Counted from the stretch's first letter, positions 24,641-33,506 are shown. The stretch is 64,000 nt of DNA from Trichomonas vaginalis G3 (GCF_026262505.1 NC_067204.1:7349797-7413796); one strand, 5' to 3'. Made by a program: numbers and translations. Notes: generated from the sequence alone by a model not told the origin.

Positions 24641-25123
24641 TTACATGTCAAATTTCTTTTTCTCTGGAATTGGTTCAGGTTCTTTCTTCTCTTCTTCTAC
24701 TTTCTTTTCTTTCTTTTCTTTCTTTTCTTTCTTTTCTTTCTTTTCTCTCTTCTTCTTCTTCTCTGGTGGAGTTATGTCAAACTTCTCAGAACCATATTTC
24801 TGTAAAAGTTCTTTGTCCTGTAATAGCTCATCTATTCTGTTTTTTATTTCATCTTCAAGAACAGCGCATGTGTCTTCTTTGCATTCTAAGAACTTTTGTT
24901 GGACTTCATCTTTCCAAGAGGCGTCATCTCTGTCAACAAGTCTGTCATTGACAAACTTAAAGACTTCTCTGCCTAATGTTTTATGGTTCTTGTCATATTC
25001 CCAGAAACAGAACTTTAGAACAAATTCACCTTTCTTGTTTACACTATGTAAGATTTTATGGTCGACAGATGTTTTGCTGTCAAAAAGTTTGTCTCGAATA
25101 TAGATAGCGAAATCGCTAGACAT
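24641..25123 (-). CDS. conserved Maverick protein with Lys/Glu repeat tail
   Basis: The 160-residue product has a conserved N-terminal part (about 1-115) and a low-complexity tail made of KKE units followed by EPEPIPEKKKFDM. The tail has several more KKE units than the C copy (61321-61770). The N-terminal part has charged and aromatic residues (FCFWEYDKNHKTL) and a helix-rich segment; no domain is recognised. A basic/acidic tail like this could bind nucleic acid or act in nuclear targeting. Its ATG faces the ATPase start across 36 bases, so the two probably share a divergent promoter. Confidence 0.75.
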   Translation of the reverse strand: MSSDFAIYIRDKLFDSKTSVDHKILHSVNKKGEFVLKFCFWEYDKNHKTLGREVFKFVNDRLVDRDDASWKDEVQQKFLECKEDTCAVLEDEIKNRIDELLQDKELLQKYGSEKFDITPPEKKKKREKKEKKEKKEKKEKKVEEEKKEPEPIPEKKKFDM

Positions 25124-25159
25124 TTTCTAAAAGATAAAATTTTTAATTTTTCTAAAAAT

Positions 25160-26035
25160 ATGTTAGAAAAAAAGTTTGCTGACATTGACAAGAAATTTGA
25201 GAATGTTTTAAACAAGAACAAGAGGAAGTTAGAAAATGCTCAGATAAAACCCATACATGACAAGTTCCTATTTGCTCAGAATGGTATAACAGGTCTAATC
25301 GCACCACCTGGGTCGGGTAAGACTTTCACTTATCTTAAAATGGCTGCCAACAACAAAGAACTAGATGAGAAGAACCCATTCTATGAGTTAGTTGTCATTT
25401 ATAGTACTTCTGGTCAATTTGACCAAACCGTAAATTCGTTCAAAGATATTATAAAAAAGTCTAAGTTAGTATGTATAAAAGACTCTGAGTTGTTAGATTG
25501 GATAAAGAAGTACCAAAGAAGAGTTTTGAAGTACAATGCTATAAATGAGTATATAAATTCGAAGTTTAAAGACCCAAATGAGGAAATGCAGAGAATATTA
25601 GAGAAGAAACACTTCAGAAACAAACAGAAAGAGATAGAATACATTTCGAAGAAATTGCAATCGTACGATTGGAAGACTTACCCTCATAGATGTCTTCTTA
25701 TTTTAGATGACTTTGCTTCTCATCCTTTGTTAAAGAACAGAGAACAAGATATGTGTCGAATTCTTAAGAAGCTCAGACACTTTAACATCTCAGTCGTAAT
25801 ATGTGTACAGACAGCAAAGAGTTTAAGTAAGGATGTTAAAAGAATACTTACTGACATTGTACTCTTCCCCGGATTGTCCGAAGACGATTTCATGGAACTT
25901 ATGAAAGAGTCCATGGCAGGTAAGTTTGACAGACATGAACTATGGGAGAAGTACAAAGTCATACAAGACCCTCATACTTCTTTCAGAATTCATATCTACG
26001 CAAACAAAGTTCAAATTGTAAAAAGTCAAGCTTGA
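25160..26035 (+). CDS. A32/FtsK-like genome-packaging ATPase
   Basis: The 291-residue protein has Walker A APPGSGKT at 48-55, Walker B LLILDDFA at 179-186, and a downstream strand VVICVQT at 213-218 ending in the polar sensor residue typical of the FtsK/HerA group. This arrangement is that of the vaccinia A32-like packaging ATPases carried by Polintons, which drive DNA into preformed capsids. I chose the ATG at 25160 over one 102 bases upstream, because the upstream extension lies antisense to the neighbouring gene and the MLEKK start follows an A/T promoter block; the same start is conserved in C. This is the only intact ATPase copy in the window. Confidence 0.88.
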   Translation: MLEKKFADIDKKFENVLNKNKRKLENAQIKPIHDKFLFAQNGITGLIAPPGSGKTFTYLKMAANNKELDEKNPFYELVVIYSTSGQFDQTVNSFKDIIKKSKLVCIKDSELLDWIKKYQRRVLKYNAINEYINSKFKDPNEEMQRILEKKHFRNKQKEIEYISKKLQSYDWKTYPHRCLLILDDFASHPLLKNREQDMCRILKKLRHFNISVVICVQTAKSLSKDVKRILTDIVLFPGLSEDDFMELMKESMAGKFDRHELWEKYKVIQDPHTSFRIHIYANKVQIVKSQA

Positions 26036-26127
26036 AAAATAAAGAGTTTGGTCTTAGTCTGTTGTGGTTCTGCAGCTTTCGGTTCTTCTGGCTTTGGAAT
26101 GGACTCGGTTGGTGGTACGTCGGACAT
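26026..26127 (-). pseudogene. N-terminal scrap of the P/Q-rich protein gene
   Basis: Thirty-four codons from the ATG at 26127 read MSDVPPTESIPKPEEPK and then run to a stop. They match the N-terminus of the gene at 63386-63965 in C (MTDVPPTESIPKPEEPK). The rest of that gene is missing here. This fixes where A and C diverge after the ATPase. Confidence 0.7.
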
Positions 26128-26138
26128 TCGTTTGTGTC

Positions 26139-26415
26139 CTGTCGGAAGGAAGAGTTCTTCCAGTTGTCGGGAAATTTTTTTCCAGTTGTCGGGAAATTTT
26201 TTTCCTGTCTGAAGGAAAAATTTTTTCTGTCGTTCGACCAAAAAGTTCTCAATTTTCGAAAATTTGAATGGTTTACGGACGGACAACTGGAAAATTTTTT
26301 CTTGTCGTCGGGAAAAATTTTTTCTGTCGGAAGGAAAAACTTTTTCTGTCGGAAGGAAGGACTCGGAATGCCAGAAGGAAGGACTCGGAATGCCAGAAGG
26401 AAGGACTCGGACAAG
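26139..26415. repeat. array of short GGAAGGA/TTTTTCTGTCGG-type repeats
   Basis: Variants of CTGTCGGAAGGAAAAATTTT and of GGACTCGGAATGCCAGAAGG recur with irregular spacing. The unit resembles the sequence just upstream of the P/Q-rich gene start (GTCGGAAGGA), so the array likely arose by local expansion. Confidence 0.6.
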
Positions 26416-26478
26416 ACAATTTACCTTATAGAGCTACCTGAGCCATCTGAAGTCAAGCTTGAAAAATAAATGGTTCAT

Positions 26479-27285
26479 CTACTCTGCTTGTTTGAAGTTG
26501 TCAAAATACTCTGTTATTTTTTCTTTCAGTAGCGGTAAATCTTCTTTGAAGGTAAGTATTGTACAACCTTTCATATCATAGTGTGTTTGAGGTAAAGTAT
26601 CTTGAACTATTTGTTTCACATCTTCATTTGGGGTCATTGAAATCGGTAAGTTTTCGCGATAGAACCAATTTCTGTCAGATTTGTAAATCTTAGCAAGGTC
26701 GTAAAAGCTTTTGTTGTTTCTTCTGACTAAATGCAACATAACCATATCTCTGTCTTCTTCATTTTCCATCTCTTCAGTATAAATCATATACTTATAGTTC
26801 TTTTCCTTTCCTTTTGGTACCGAACGTGGTATTCTTTTCTGTATGTTTTTGTCTTTTGCTTCAAGCTTGTTCTCTAGCTCTTCACGTTCTTGTCTGTGAA
26901 TTTCATCTAACATCATGAAAATATAACAAGCGTAACGAGGCGAAGCCCACATTGCAACAGCATTTACAAGAAGTCTATGTACATAATATCCTCTCAAACC
27001 GTTTGGCAAATTTTGACGATTTTCGTACGGAATCTCGACCCGCGGTTTTTTACCGGTCGCAAACATATGAGGAAATTCTTCTAAAAGTTCTTTTGTCTGT
27101 TGGTTTTCAAACCAATGACGTGCTTGCTTTGTAGAACGAAGAGCATTCAAAATACTTTGCATTTGGTACATGTCATCTTTGACCGAACGAATGAGACGGA
27201 GTTGTTTGTTAAACTGTATGTACTCATATTCTTCATCTATGGCTTCATGGACTATAACTGTTGTTGTGTTCTCTGTTGTTGACAT
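26479..27285 (-). CDS. KilA-N domain DNA-binding protein 1
   Basis: From the ATG at 27285 the product is 268 residues. The KilA-N hallmark is at about 95-130: GLRGYYVHRLLVNAVAMWAS, then PRYACYIFMMLDEI. A coiled or charged linker follows (QEREELENKLEAKDKNIQKR), and a C-terminal domain of about 100 residues (YKYMIYTEEMENEEDRDMVM onward) resembles the partner domains that often follow KilA-N in large DNA viruses. KilA-N proteins bind DNA and are taken to regulate viral genes. The in-frame TTG at 27303 was not used as a start. The upstream region (27360-27745) is packed with palindromic repeats, a possible operator array. Confidence 0.85.
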   Translation of the reverse strand: MSTTENTTTVIVHEAIDEEYEYIQFNKQLRLIRSVKDDMYQMQSILNALRSTKQARHWFENQQTKELLEEFPHMFATGKKPRVEIPYENRQNLPNGLRGYYVHRLLVNAVAMWASPRYACYIFMMLDEIHRQEREELENKLEAKDKNIQKRIPRSVPKGKEKNYKYMIYTEEMENEEDRDMVMLHLVRRNNKSFYDLAKIYKSDRNWFYRENLPISMTPNEDVKQIVQDTLPQTHYDMKGCTILTFKEDLPLLKEKITEYFDNFKQAE

Positions 27286-27359
27286 ATCTGTCTTTACATA
27301 CAAAATAAAAAAATAAATAAAATAAAACTAACTTTATTTTTTCTATCTTAAGGAAATTC

Positions 27360-27745
27360 ATGATTTTCATCGTAAATGTTTTGTCAAGACTTCTTCGTAA
27401 ATGTTTTGTCAAGACTTCTTCGTATATGTTTTGTTGAGATTTCTTCGAAATGAGCGTAAATGACCCAAAAATATATTTTATGTTAGAATGTTAGATCTAA
27501 CATGTCTTCTAACATGTTTTCTAACATGGTCTAAAACACACAAAACTCATGAAATTTCATACGGAATTCAATAAAAATATATTTTATGTTAGAATGTTAG
27601 ATCTAACATGTTTTCTAACATGTTTTCTAACATGGTCTAAAACATACAAAACTCATGAAATTTTACTCAGAATTCAATAAAAATATATTTTAGGGTAGAA
27701 GGTTAGATCTAACCTGTTTTCTAACCTCATTTCTACCCCAGTTAT
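27360..27745. repeat. palindromic repeat array upstream of KilA-N gene 1
   Basis: First come near-repeats of CGTAAATGTTTTGTCAAGAC (27375-27450). Then three units with 106-bp period start at 27467, 27573 and 27679, each with AAAAATATATTTTA, a perfect palindrome and extra half-sites TTCTAACAT. The palindromes are ATGTTAGATCTAACAT at 27488-27503 and 27594-27609, and GGTTAGATCTAACC at 27701-27714. The whole array lies between the stop of the 304-aa gene and the start of KilA-N gene 1. Confidence 0.85.
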
Positions 27746-27746
27746 T

Positions 27747-28661
27747 TTATAAGCGTTTTACATGGTAAACATTGTGAATTCGTGAAATTCTAAACAATTT
27801 CGTAGCTTCTATTTCTTCTGTCAGTACATCGAATGTTTTAACTATGCCGAATGTTTCTTTATATTTCTTCTTGACATCAGATAGAAGGAAATCGTCAGCT
27901 GTTGGATAGTTTTTGTTCAGAAATGTCAACATGTCCATTTTATCTTCTGCTGGTTTCTCTACTTCTTTCTTTAAGTCAGCATAGTCGTTTCGCATACGTT
28001 CTATCTCTTTGACGGAGTAGTTATATTTCCTCATTGCTGCTTTACATTTTGAACATTGTGGGTTCATTTTAGCATTGTACATTGAAATCTTACCTGCTAG
28101 TATGACTAAGGCGTCAATTGCTCTCTTTAACTCAAAAGTTGCGGGTTTTATCTGTTCATTCCATATCTTACCTCTTCTATCTTTATCTCTTATCTGCCAT
28201 ACACATTTTGCAACTAACGAAACAAAGTTGTCGTAGGTCTTAAACTCCCCAGATTTGTATATGTCAGAGATGTTCTTATATACCATATCGCAATCTTTGT
28301 CCATGACTTTGTGGTTGCAATGAAATCCAAGAAACTCATAGTTTACCTTTCGTATGAACTTCTTTATTTCTACTGAGTCAGTTGCTTTGACTTCTATTTC
28401 ATCGAATTCTGGAATAGTGAGTTTTTGTTGTTGGATTTCAGGAAGTTTAGGTAGATGGTCAATAATATCCTGCATTTCATAAAGATACTGTTCATTTTCT
28501 TCATCTTTCGCACTACAGTCTAAATTACTTGTTAAAAGTTCTTGCTTTATCTTCTGGATTTCTGTTTCAAAAGTATATGAAGAAGGAATGAAGCTTTTCA
28601 TCTCTACTAACATAGATGTTGGATTCATGACTAAAGAGTTTGGTGAAGTTGTTGCTAACAT
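27747..28661 (-). CDS. 304-aa Maverick protein, unknown, possible DNA-binding C-terminus
   Basis: I place the start at the ATG at 28661, preceded by the usual A/T promoter block; an ATG 93 bases upstream would extend through that block. A cysteine/histidine pair appears at HCNHK and CSKCK, and the middle is helical. The last 60 residues (FLNKNYPTADDFLLSDVKKK to SRIHNVYHVKRL) look like a small winged-helix of the type found at the C-terminus of viral D5-like and KilA-N partner proteins. That reading is an inference from pattern only. The gene lies between the two KilA-N genes on the same strand, each with its own upstream repeat array, suggesting a shared regulatory role. Confidence 0.7.
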   Translation of the reverse strand: MLATTSPNSLVMNPTSMLVEMKSFIPSSYTFETEIQKIKQELLTSNLDCSAKDEENEQYLYEMQDIIDHLPKLPEIQQQKLTIPEFDEIEVKATDSVEIKKFIRKVNYEFLGFHCNHKVMDKDCDMVYKNISDIYKSGEFKTYDNFVSLVAKCVWQIRDKDRRGKIWNEQIKPATFELKRAIDALVILAGKISMYNAKMNPQCSKCKAAMRKYNYSVKEIERMRNDYADLKKEVEKPAEDKMDMLTFLNKNYPTADDFLLSDVKKKYKETFGIVKTFDVLTEEIEATKLFRISRIHNVYHVKRL

Positions 28662-28754
28662 GTTCTTACAATAAAAATAAAAAAATATTTTTTTAAAAAA
28701 ACCAACTTTATTTTTTATGTTTTTTATGTTTTTTGTGAAAGTGTCAAAATTCAA

Positions 28755-28985
28755 GAGTTTTGTGTGTTTTCTACGATGGTAGAAATGAGGGTAGAAATGA
28801 GGTTAGAAATGAGGTTAGATCTAACCATCTACCCTAAAATATATTTTTATTGAATTCAGCAACAAAATTCAAGAGTTTTGTGTGTTTTCTACGATGGTAG
28901 AAAAGAGGTTAGAAAAGAGGTTAGAAATGAGGTTAGATCTAACCATCTACCCTAAAATATATTTTTGTCTGAATTCAGCAACAAA
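28755..28985. repeat. palindromic repeat array upstream of the 304-aa gene
   Basis: Two units with a 119-bp period run in the opposite orientation to those at 27467-27745. Each has TAGAAATGAGG or TAGAAAAGAGG half-sites, the perfect palindrome GGTTAGATCTAACC (28813-28826 and 28931-28944), CCCTAAAATATATTTTT and GAATTCAGCAACAAAA. The array separates the 304-aa gene start from the stop of KilA-N gene 2. Confidence 0.85.
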
Positions 28986-28994
28986 ATGGTTCAT

Positions 28995-29657
28995 TTACTC
29001 ACAATATTTTTGTACAAAACGACCCCAAACTTTTAACTTCTTTTCTGCAGCTTCTAATGAAATTTTAGCGAGTTCATATTCTCTAAATTCTCTCTTTAAA
29101 TCTTCTTGTTCCCATTGGTCTAGTTCGTATGGAGAATCTCTATAACCAGAACATATCTCACGTTCATGTTCTATTTGTTTTTCATGCATTTTTCTAACTT
29201 CTTGTTCGAACAAAGGTTTTGCATTCTCTACTGTATCTTCAAGTTCTTCTTCATCTAATTTCTCATGAACTTTCTTGTCTATGGAGTCCAGAATTTTTCC
29301 AACTGCTATACAATATTTTGGAGAAGCCCACATTGCTATATAGTTTACGAGTCTTGGGTCTACATACATTCCTCTAACCTGTTTGATTTCATCCGGAATT
29401 CCTGCATGAATTTTGTATAAAAAGCAACCCGCTGTTTTCCGCGGGTTGGTATATTCTTCACAAAATGCCTTAAAATACTCTTCCCAGGACTTATTTTCCA
29501 ACAACCTTCTAAAGTCTTTCCTAAACTGCTGACACATCTTTGTTGCATTTATATAACCATCCTTGTCTCTACGTAAGACTTCAATACCGTTGTAAGTGCC
29601 TTTTGTGAATGTTTCGCCATTAGATTTGTTCGTGAACGTTTTTGCTTCGACTGTCAT
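28995..29657 (-). CDS. KilA-N domain DNA-binding protein 2
   Basis: The 220-residue protein is a textbook KilA-N protein. The N-terminal part has DKDGYINATKMCQQF at 31-45, the centre has HAGIPDEIKQVRGMYVDPRL at 84-103, and NYIAMWASPKYCIAVGKIL at 105-123. The C-terminal 95 residues are a charged helical region. It is more typical of the family than KilA-N protein 1, and probably a paralog rather than a duplicate, since similarity is limited to the core motif. It is expected to act as a DNA-binding regulator in the nucleus. The repeats at 29715-29795 lie just upstream of its start. Confidence 0.9.
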   Translation of the reverse strand: MTVEAKTFTNKSNGETFTKGTYNGIEVLRRDKDGYINATKMCQQFRKDFRRLLENKSWEEYFKAFCEEYTNPRKTAGCFLYKIHAGIPDEIKQVRGMYVDPRLVNYIAMWASPKYCIAVGKILDSIDKKVHEKLDEEELEDTVENAKPLFEQEVRKMHEKQIEHEREICSGYRDSPYELDQWEQEDLKREFREYELAKISLEAAEKKLKVWGRFVQKYCE

Positions 29658-29714
29658 ACTGTTCTTACAATAAAAATAAAAAATATTTTTTTAAAAAAAC
29701 CAACTTTTTATTTT

Positions 29715-29795
29715 ATTTCGGGAAATTCATGAAAATTCAACGGGTGAGAAAACGTGTTAGAAAACGTGTTAGATCTAACATGCTAACATAAACAT
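29715..29795. repeat. single palindromic repeat unit upstream of KilA-N gene 2
   Basis: One unit with half-sites GAAAACGTGTTAGAAAACGTG and the perfect palindrome TGTTAGATCTAACA at 29767-29780, followed by CTAACATAAACATTATTTTT. It has the same dyad core as the arrays at 27.4-27.7 and 28.8-29.0 kb but different flanks. Confidence 0.75.
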
Positions 29796-29801
29796 TATTT
29801 T

Positions 29802-30662
29802 TCAATACTTTTTCAGCACTTTTCCGTAGTTATATATGAAAGACAATTCGAGATAAAAGTCATAGTACAATGGTATAATATGCTGCACACCGTTTGTTGT
29901 GAACCAGACTTGAAAGTCAGAGAAACTGTTACTAGGTGGTTCGTAGAATTTAGAGGTAAGGTCATAAAAGTCCTTACCAATACAAAGAAAACTGTTGTTG
30001 CTTGAACTGAAACTTGCATGACACATAACATTTTGAGGGTCGAACACGTTTCTATAAACTGTCAAATTTGCTGGTGGACGTATAAATTTAAACGGACCGT
30101 CAGGTGGTAATGGTTCGTTCTGGTTTAGTAACCGAAGAAATTGTGCCCAAGAACGTTTGTCTACCTCCCAAAATAAAAACTGTGTACTTCTTGGAGGGTT
30201 ATTTTCAATCCTTTGAAATGAAACTGTGGAGTTCATCTTGTCATATTCTAGCTTCAGATAGTACGTTCCGTTTAGTAAAGAGTCGTATTTTTCTTGAAAT
30301 TCCCAGTAGTATTTGTTTATTTGAGTTTGAAAGTCATTTAGAGTTTTTTCAAGACTTTCGTCTGAACGAACTGTAAAGATTCTCATTTCGTCAAATTTGT
30401 CTATTAGACCATCAGAACCTTCATACTGCCCATGAAAATATACTGCGAACATAAAAGCGTTCGTTCTTTTTGAAAACAAAACTCTTCTAAATCCTATTGC
30501 CTTTGCATCTGAAGGACTTTGAAGCCAACGAATTGGATAATCAAACCTGTAAGCTCCGGATGAAATTTCTTCATCTGAAAGATTCCTACCAGCATTTGTA
30601 AAGATATAGTCTAACGGTTTTGTATCTGCTACTTTTGTTCTTTGTTTTTCAACCTGAAACAT
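29802..30662 (-). CDS. 286-aa Maverick protein, paralog of 37015-37862
   Basis: No domain is recognised. The sequence is rich in aromatic residues and appears beta-rich. Landmarks shared with the broken paralog are TKPLDYIFTN, YRFDYPIRWLQSP, KAIGFRR, the NSFLC segment, and the C-terminal FSDFQVWFTTNG with LELSFIYNY. Keeping two diverged versions in one element suggests a role where variants are useful, such as an outer-surface or partner-specific structural protein, but this is inference. There is no signal peptide or membrane segment. The frame is fully open. Confidence 0.75.
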   Translation of the reverse strand: MFQVEKQRTKVADTKPLDYIFTNAGRNLSDEEISSGAYRFDYPIRWLQSPSDAKAIGFRRVLFSKRTNAFMFAVYFHGQYEGSDGLIDKFDEMRIFTVRSDESLEKTLNDFQTQINKYYWEFQEKYDSLLNGTYYLKLEYDKMNSTVSFQRIENNPPRSTQFLFWEVDKRSWAQFLRLLNQNEPLPPDGPFKFIRPPANLTVYRNVFDPQNVMCHASFSSSNNSFLCIGKDFYDLTSKFYEPPSNSFSDFQVWFTTNGVQHIIPLYYDFYLELSFIYNYGKVLKKY

Positions 30663-30699
30663 TTAATATATGTAAAAATATACTGTTTTAAAAAACGTT

Positions 30700-31283
30700 T
30701 TAAAATGGTATGCCATATAGCTTCTTGAATTTGTTAAGATATAGTCTAACGTTTTTTCCATCTGTATCTCTAGCGTTTACAAAAGCATAGTCTTCCTTAG
30801 TAAAACATACTTGTAATTTTCTATAGTTTACGCCGGTATAAAAGTAGAAAGAGTCCTGTTCTTCGCTATAGTAGTAAAACTCAAACGTATGCTCGCCATA
30901 GTCTGTAATTTCAATTGCTTCATCTTCTAGTTCGTCGACAAATTCGAATACAATATCTCTAAACTTACCTTTGTTTTATTGTTTTCAGAACAAGTGACCC
31001 AACGTAAGTTTTCAAGTCTATTGTCGTTTCTTATACGGTTTATATGGTCTACAAAAGGTAAATTGTTAGGGTTCGGTATAAAATGAGTTGCAATGACAAT
31101 ATGTTTAAGATAGCGTTTCCCACCCATCTTCATAATAGCATATCCTTTATTTCCCTCCCATCCGCTTAAAACTCTTTTTGTCTTTTTGTTTCTGACTTCA
31201 AAAGGCTCAGAACAGTGAATTTCATATTTCTCATCTAACAAACAAGTTTCCCAACGGTCTTTTCCGACAGACTCAGCGTACAT
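30700..31283 (-). pseudogene. HNH endonuclease with NUMOD4-like N-terminus, frameshifted
   Basis: The first 100 codons show the NUMOD4-like FEVRNKKTKRVLSGW followed by the HNH_3 core: H in YLKHIVIATHF, then VDHINRIRNDNRLENLRWVT and CSENN. This is the homing-endonuclease-like nuclease common in phages and large DNA viruses. A frameshift near 30975 shifts translation into a short end; in the other frame an acidic then aromatic C-terminal part (DIVFEFVDELEDEAIE to KKLYGIPF) continues to a stop at 30700. The nuclease core itself is intact upstream of the break. The position next to the polymerase gene is typical for such free-standing nucleases. Confidence 0.8.
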
Positions 31284-31284
31284 T

Positions 31285-31320
31285 TCAAATAAAATAAAAA
31301 AATATTTTTTTAAAAAAATG
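31285..31320 (-). promoter_or_regulatory. A/T block typical of Maverick intergenic spaces
   Basis: The bases AATAAAATAAAAAAATATTT followed by TTTTAAAAAAATG form one example of a block recurring in most intergenic spaces of A and C, for instance 22905-22933, 24168-24204, 28672-28695, 29667-29697, 33477-33500, 59583-59612 and 60848-60884. It lies immediately before start codons, so it may be the core promoter or a shared transcription start/stop zone. Confidence 0.5.
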
Positions 31321-31322
31321 TT

Positions 31323-33476
31323 TTATTTCATGCAATGTTTAACTATTTCACCATCTTCTTTAACACCCCAGTACTTACGCTTGGAGAGGACATGAACTTC
31401 GGTGAAAATTTTGTCCAATTTGAATTGACCCATCTTTTCACCGACCATTCCCATTTCAATGAGTTTGTTATAGCCTTCTTCGTTCGTCATGAGCGCATCG
31501 ATGTTCTCATAGTAAACCTTCACTTTGGATTTAACTTCGGAGAAGAATTTGTTGTAGTTGTCAAGGACTGCCTTTGCGAACTGAGGGTAAGACCAATGTT
31601 CGACAATAGGTTTTAATGTGGTTACTAAGCCACTTTGACCTTGAGTGAATTCGTACTTCAAAACAAAAGGGGAGAACCTTTCAACAAAGTTGTCGACCTT
31701 CTCATAGTGTTTACTCTTCATCTCTTGAGGTTTCTTAATGGAATATCCCCATGTCGAATTCATAAGCAATTTGAGTGTCATTGCAAGTTTGGGGTTTGAA
31801 GCTTTCCTAATATCATACAGTTGTTGTATGACTTTTCCAACTGTATAGTTCCTTCCGGGAACTCACCATCTTCGTTTGGAATTCCAGTCGGGATATATTG
31901 GACAAACCTCATGTATGCAGCGTTAAGGTCGACATAGTATATCTTTTCATCTGAGTCGAACTTGTCGCAACCAATTGGTCCAGTTTGTGGAAATTCAAGT
32001 GAGTCTCTTATCTTCTGAGAAACTTCTCCTGTTATCTCATAAACATCGTCGAAGCAACCTGTTTCATATAAAACCTTCTGACCTAACTCAGATGCTCTCC
32101 AATACAATTTGACGTCAATTGGATGTCTCAATGGAAGTTTGTTTATAGCATCTTGAAGTTCTTGCAACCTCATTGGAAGTTCTTCTGGTTTCAGGTTGGT
32201 ATCCGAACAATCCAACTCCTTTTGGAATTGTGTACTTCTTTTGTACTAGAACTTTGTCTGGAACAACTTTTGGTCTTGCTAACAATGAAAAGTTTGTTTC
32301 GTCTTTTGGTACAAAAGTTTCTGTCAGCTTGTCATCTGGAATTGGTTCCAACAAACCTTTCTCGAAAAGAATGTTAACAGCTCTGACAATGTTGCACTTG
32401 CCTTTTCCGAACAATGGGTTTGTAAGACTTTCGTTCAACATGAAGTGGTTGTGGACAATTACAATCTTCAACCATGGTAAGTCTTTGTCAACAACATAGT
32501 CGTCATGTGAAGAACCTTTAGCTGTAGGTATGTTGACTCGGATATTGACATTTGCCAACGGTGCAACTTTTGCCAATTGACCTCTAAGAATGTACCTTGT
32601 CTTCACACATGACTCAAGATACTTCATCTTCTCATCTGTAACAAGACCAGAGTTCCTGAGACATGTAAGAATACAAGGTTCATTGACAATTGTTTCAATT
32701 GAATTGTAAATTCCATACCTTGTCAAGTCAATGTCAGACTTATTTATGAACGGGAAGTATCCAGCATGTTGTCTGACTGCTTGAGGGTTAGGTTGGTACC
32801 ATTCAAATTTTACACTTGCAATTCCTTCAATTGCATTCAAAATGTCTGAGTCGGAGTCAAACATTTGTTCTCTCTTTGTAGTCTTGAAAGCGTCAAGAAG
32901 TTGTGCGGCTGTTGTGACATTGCCATGTGCATAGTAAATGTGACCGTCCAAATCTGTTACGGTTAGTCTGAGATTGTATCCTTTCTTATTTCCGTCTTGT
33001 ATGGCAGCAAGTACTCCCATGAAGCCTTCTTTGTTCTTTCCTTCGTCAAAGTTTACTGTAAAGGTTCGACCAGATGTAATTTGACTTCTAACTTCACGGT
33101 ACTTTTCATATGCATATCTTGTTCTTTCCATGGGAGCATGTTTGTCTTCACCTTTTCCTTTTTTCCTTCTCAAAGGATACAATTGTTCGTCATGTTTCCA
33201 ATAGAATCTGGCAAAGCCGTCGTGTCCTTCAACTTGCGGTTCAGAAACATCGAAAGGCATGTCCATAAGACGTTCTTCTTCTAACCTCTCTAGTCTGTTT
33301 GGATAATTTGCGCGTGCTGTTTCCAATTCCATTTCGTAGCGAAGACCAGACAATTTGTCATAGACTTTTATGGGTCTTCCCTTCCTATATTTAAAATTCT
33401 TCGAAACTTTCCAACCATATCTTTGCAACTCTGCTTTTATTCTAGCAGATTTTCTATCCATTCTATATGGGGGCAT
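31323..33476 (-). pseudogene. protein-primed family B DNA polymerase, shortened and frameshifted
   Basis: Three consecutive minus-strand frames make one gene. The first (32115-33476) is the Polinton-type N-terminal region with IVIVHNHFMLNES, the conserved HxF element. The second (31778-32215) holds palm motif A, YYVDLNAAYM. The third (31323-31781) holds motif B, LKLLMNSTWGY, and the motif C site YYENIDALMTN, where the usual DTD is N-I-D. Total length is about 718 codons, well under the 1000 or more usual for Polinton polymerases. I see no exonuclease motifs between the N-terminal region and motif A, and motifs A and B are unusually close. Frameshifts near 32205 and 31820 coincide with these missing parts. 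It would replicate the element from its ends. Confidence 0.85.
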
Positions 33477-33506
33477 TTTTATAAAAATAAAAAAATGTTT
33501 TTTTCT

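Larger units (their letters stand above)
26024..26470. repeat. 427-bp insert bounded by a 20-bp direct repeat
   Basis: The 20 bases AGTCAAGCTTGAAAAATAAA occur at 26024-26043, overlapping the ATPase stop, and again at 26451-26470. Between them lie a broken P/Q-rich gene start and a short-unit repeat array. The direct repeats suggest a duplication or replication-slippage event that followed loss of the C-type downstream genes. Confidence 0.7.

Noticed and set aside
24645-25103. Plus-strand open frame rich in Phe/Ser opposite the Lys/Glu-tailed gene
   Set aside because: It is the antisense shadow of the KKE repeat; the minus frame has start context and is conserved with C.
25058-25159. 34-codon N-terminal extension of the ATPase
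   Set aside because: Overlaps the start of the divergent gene antisense; the MLEKK start follows an A/T promoter block and is conserved.
28662-28754. 31-codon extension of the 304-aa protein
   Set aside because: The extension translates the A/T promoter block (FFKKIFFYFYCKN), which is non-coding upstream of other genes.
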